The notes below the pieces were generated by a model. It was given only the letters and a program-made list of their open reading frames with translations, did not search any database and had not been told where the DNA came from. From assembly GCA_964534355.1 (NCBI GenBank), contig CAZHNZ010000097.1, positions 1 through 16,078 of the forward strand: 16,078 nt of DNA, read 5' to 3'. The DNA is from CAXXIC01 sp964534355 (GTDB lineage Bacteria; Bacteroidota; Bacteroidia; Bacteroidales; UBA7332). The stretch's first letter is position 1. Every line of letters starts with the position of its first letter. Positions 14,149-16,078 of this stretch are shown here, piece by piece. The position numbers and the translations under genes were made by a program.

Positions 14149-15321
14149 ATGAAACGATTTTTCGGAAAGCAGTTTTTTGCATTAGCAGTCTTCTTTGCAG
14201 CAATTGGTTTGGATAGTTTTGGAAAAACGCCCATAATGGGCTGGAGTAGCTGGAACCATTTCAGGGTAAATATTGATGAAAAAATGATATGTGAGCAGGC
14301 AGATGCGCTGGTGAGCTCGGGTATGTACAATGCCGGATACAGGTATATCAACGTGGACGACGGGTACTTCGGTGGCCGGGATTCGTCGGGTGTTCTGTTT
14401 TCCGATGCTACAAAATTTCCCTCCGGCATGCGTGCATTGGCCGATTATATACACAGCAAAGGCCTGAAGGCCGGAATTTATTCCGATGCCGGGGCAAATA
14501 CCTGCGGTTCTATCTGGGACAATGACAAGAAAGGTATCGGGGCAGGGCTCTTTGGCCATGTAAAGGCCGATTGTGACCTCTTTTTCAGGCAGTGGGGATA
14601 CGATTTCCTCAAAGTAGACTGGTGCGGCGGCGAAAAGCAGAAGCTGGATGAACAAACTCACTACCTCTCTATTCTAAAAGAGGTGAAAAGCATTCGCCCC
14701 GACATTGTATTTAATATTTGCAGATGGCAATTCCCGGGCGAATGGGCGATAAAGGCGGCTGATTCGTGGCGCATTTCGGCAGATATTTCGGCAGAATGGA
14801 AGAGTATTTGCCACATTATCGATTTGAATGCGGGGTTGTATAAATATGCTTCCGCAGGGCATTTCAACGATATGGATATGTTGCAGGTGGGGCGCGGAAT
14901 GAGTTATGATGAGGACAAAGCACACTTTTCGATGTGGTGTATGATGGTTTCTCCCCTGTTGGCCGGCAACGACCTCAGAAACATGAGCAAACAGACCATT
15001 GAGATACTGACCAATAAAGAGGTAATTGCGCTCAATCAGGATGCGGCATGTATTCAGGCAAAGCGGGTCTATCAGAAGGGGCAGATAGAGGTGTGGGTGA
15101 AACCACTCGGAAAACCGGATAGTAAGACAGTCACCGTGGCGATTCTCAACCGCAACGATAGTGCTGTAACCTTTACACTCACACCCGAACTGGTGGGCGT
15201 AAAGCCAAATGCGGCAGTACGAGATCTTTGGCAGCACCGAAACACCGGAAAACTGGGTCGTGGACTAAAAACCGAAATAGCCAAACACGGTGTGGTTGTG
15301 TTGAAGCTGACGCAAAAATAG
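14149..15321 (+). CDS. Secreted GH27 alpha-galactosidase-type glycoside hydrolase
   Basis: A 390-aa exo-glycosidase of family GH27 (retaining; mostly alpha-galactosidases, also beta-L-arabinopyranosidases and alpha-N-acetylgalactosaminidases). The chosen ATG gives MKRFFGKQFFALAVFFAAIG, a signal peptide; the TTG at 14101 would add 16 residues lying over the promoter. The (beta/alpha)8 barrel shows the family motifs in order: TPIMGWSSWNHF (27-38), INVDDGYFGGRD (67-78), KAGIYSDAGANTC (107-119), YDFLKVDWC (151-159, nucleophile D157) and RISADI (208-213, acid/base D212), then GHFNDMDMLQVG (237-248). A small C-terminal beta-domain begins near residue 310. Length and motifs are complete. It lies 81 bp after GH16 in the same direction and probably trims terminal galactose or arabinopyranose from the same polysaccharide. 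The exact sugar is not decided by the sequence as read. Confidence 0.93.
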   Translation: MKRFFGKQFFALAVFFAAIGLDSFGKTPIMGWSSWNHFRVNIDEKMICEQADALVSSGMYNAGYRYINVDDGYFGGRDSSGVLFSDATKFPSGMRALADYIHSKGLKAGIYSDAGANTCGSIWDNDKKGIGAGLFGHVKADCDLFFRQWGYDFLKVDWCGGEKQKLDEQTHYLSILKEVKSIRPDIVFNICRWQFPGEWAIKAADSWRISADISAEWKSICHIIDLNAGLYKYASAGHFNDMDMLQVGRGMSYDEDKAHFSMWCMMVSPLLAGNDLRNMSKQTIEILTNKEVIALNQDAACIQAKRVYQKGQIEVWVKPLGKPDSKTVTVAILNRNDSAVTFTLTPELVGVKPNAAVRDLWQHRNTGKLGRGLKTEIAKHGVVVLKLTQK

Positions 15322-15334
15322 CCGTTTCCCCCAC

Positions 15335-15354
15335 CGGAATTGCTTATTTTTCCG
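15335..15354 (+). terminator. Weak hairpin after GH27
   Basis: CGGAA (15335-15339) pairs with TTCCG (15350-15354) around a 10-base loop, followed by ATTTTATAATT, 14 bases after the GH27 stop codon. Position and T-rich tail suit a terminator, but the stem is short. Confidence 0.35.
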
Positions 15355-15449
15355 ATTTTATAATTATCTGATAAATAAGTAGATAGATTGTTCATTTCTT
15401 TGTATAAGATTTGAAATTAATAAAAGAGAGAAAAAATAAATCATTGCCC

Positions 15450-15457
15450 TAATTTTG
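15450..15457 (+). promoter_or_regulatory. Possible -7 promoter box for the last gene
   Basis: TAATTTTG fits TAnnTTTG, is followed by C, and lies 57 bases before the ATG at 15514 in a 190-bp AT-rich gap. No TTG is seen 19-21 bases upstream. Confidence 0.45.
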
Positions 15458-15513
15458 CATCAGAAACAAACAGAATTTTTATCAATTATCAATTATTTCA
15501 ATCTAAAATCGAC

Positions 15514-16078
15514 ATGAAAAAAAGAACGATTTTTGGTGCATGCCTTACACTGCTTTCGGTAGCCGGTATGCAGGCTCAACAGAAGCCGGTGAATGTGAGC
15601 GGCATCTATCCAAGCCTCTCTTATTACAACAATGAAGGCGAGTGTGGTACCGGTGCTGTGGTGCCCTGGGCGGACAGACTTTGGGTGATTACTTATGGAC
15701 CTCACATGCCTTTTGGTTCATCGGATAAACTGTATGAAATCACTCCTGATCTGAAACAAATTGTGCGCCCCGAAAGCGTAGGGGGAACACCTGCCAACCG
15801 CATGATTCACAAAGAGAGCAATCAGCTCTTTATTGGCCCATACGCAATTGATGCTAACCGCAATGTGCGTGCCATTTCTCCAAAAGATATGCCCGGTCGT
15901 CATACCGGAAATGCCCGTCACCTGACAGATCCCGCCGGAAAAATCTACTGCGGTACTATGGAAGAGGGTTTCTATGAGATAGATGTGAAAACTCTGAAGC
16001 CTACTGTATTGTACCCTGATGGAAATGTGATCCGCAAACCGGGTCAGATGGCGCAACACAACGATTTGTTGCCCGGTG
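15514..16078 (+). CDS. Secreted protein, probable beta-propeller (3' partial)
   Basis: The gene runs off the window; 188 residues are visible. Residues 1-20 are a signal peptide (MKKRTIFGACLTLLSVAGMQA), followed by QQKPVNVSGIYPSLSYYNN. The rest shows recurring short strands separated by turns, such as DRLWVITYGP, DKLYEITPDL, NQLFIGPYAID and GKIYCGTMEEGFYEIDVKT. This is the rhythm of a beta-propeller, with about three blades visible. I do not recognise a named enzyme family with certainty. Secreted propellers in glycan-degradation clusters include rhamnosidases, lyases and binding proteins, so a catalytic role on the same glycan as the GH16 and GH27 products is possible but unproven. It has its own gap and candidate promoter, so it may be a separate transcript in the same cluster. 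Confidence 0.7.
   Translation, partial: MKKRTIFGACLTLLSVAGMQAQQKPVNVSGIYPSLSYYNNEGECGTGAVVPWADRLWVITYGPHMPFGSSDKLYEITPDLKQIVRPESVGGTPANRMIHKESNQLFIGPYAIDANRNVRAISPKDMPGRHTGNARHLTDPAGKIYCGTMEEGFYEIDVKTLKPTVLYPDGNVIRKPGQMAQHNDLLPG

Noticed and set aside
14674..15237. Long minus-strand open frame (187 aa) opposite GH27
   Set aside because: It is antisense to a complete GH27 with all catalytic motifs and shows no recognisable domain; a shadow of the GC-richer coding strand.

Overview
The window looks like chromosomal DNA from a member of the Bacteroidota, most likely the Bacteroidales (a Paludibacter- or Dysgonomonas-like bacterium; this placement is inference). The evidence is two secreted proteins ending in type IX secretion (T9SS) sorting domains, BACON domains, a BspA-type leucine-rich-repeat surface protein, several TAnnTTTG -7 promoter boxes (one with a well-spaced TTTG -33 box), weak Shine-Dalgarno sequences and AT-rich intergenic DNA. 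No tRNA, rRNA, CRISPR array, transposase or phage gene was seen.

Left part (1-4.7 kb, + strand): the 3' end of a peptidyl-arginine/agmatine deiminase-family gene, a small DUF2809 membrane protein whose C-terminus may be altered by a G-run indel, and a 1108-aa secreted protein built from three related leucine-rich modules separated by BACON-like domains and closed by a T9SS sorting domain.

Middle part (4.9-12.2 kb, almost all on the - strand): a probable two-gene unit of a GmhB-like HAD phosphatase followed by a DUF4914 protein with a P-loop and PEP-carboxykinase-like motifs, ended by a clear terminator. Next come an outer-membrane beta-barrel protein with the best promoter of the window, a truncated ABC-transporter ATPase, and a two-gene operon of a lipoprotein and a 611-aa T9SS cargo (LamG, BACON, jelly-roll-like region, sorting domain) that ends at a long hairpin.

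Right part (12.2-16.1 kb): a 945-bp stretch without an intact gene. It holds a perfect 21-bp tandem repeat that looks like an operator, and the stop-riddled remains of an AraC-family regulator. Then, on the + strand, come secreted carbohydrate-active enzymes: a GH16 glycosidase, a GH27 alpha-galactosidase-type enzyme, and the start of a secreted, probably beta-propeller protein cut off by the window end. These three look like a small glycan-degradation cluster for a galactose-containing polysaccharide, without SusC/SusD in view. Nothing here is a convincing complete novel defence or mobile system. The most unusual items are the DUF4914 protein, the modular LRR/BACON cargo, and the tandem operator beside a dead AraC gene.
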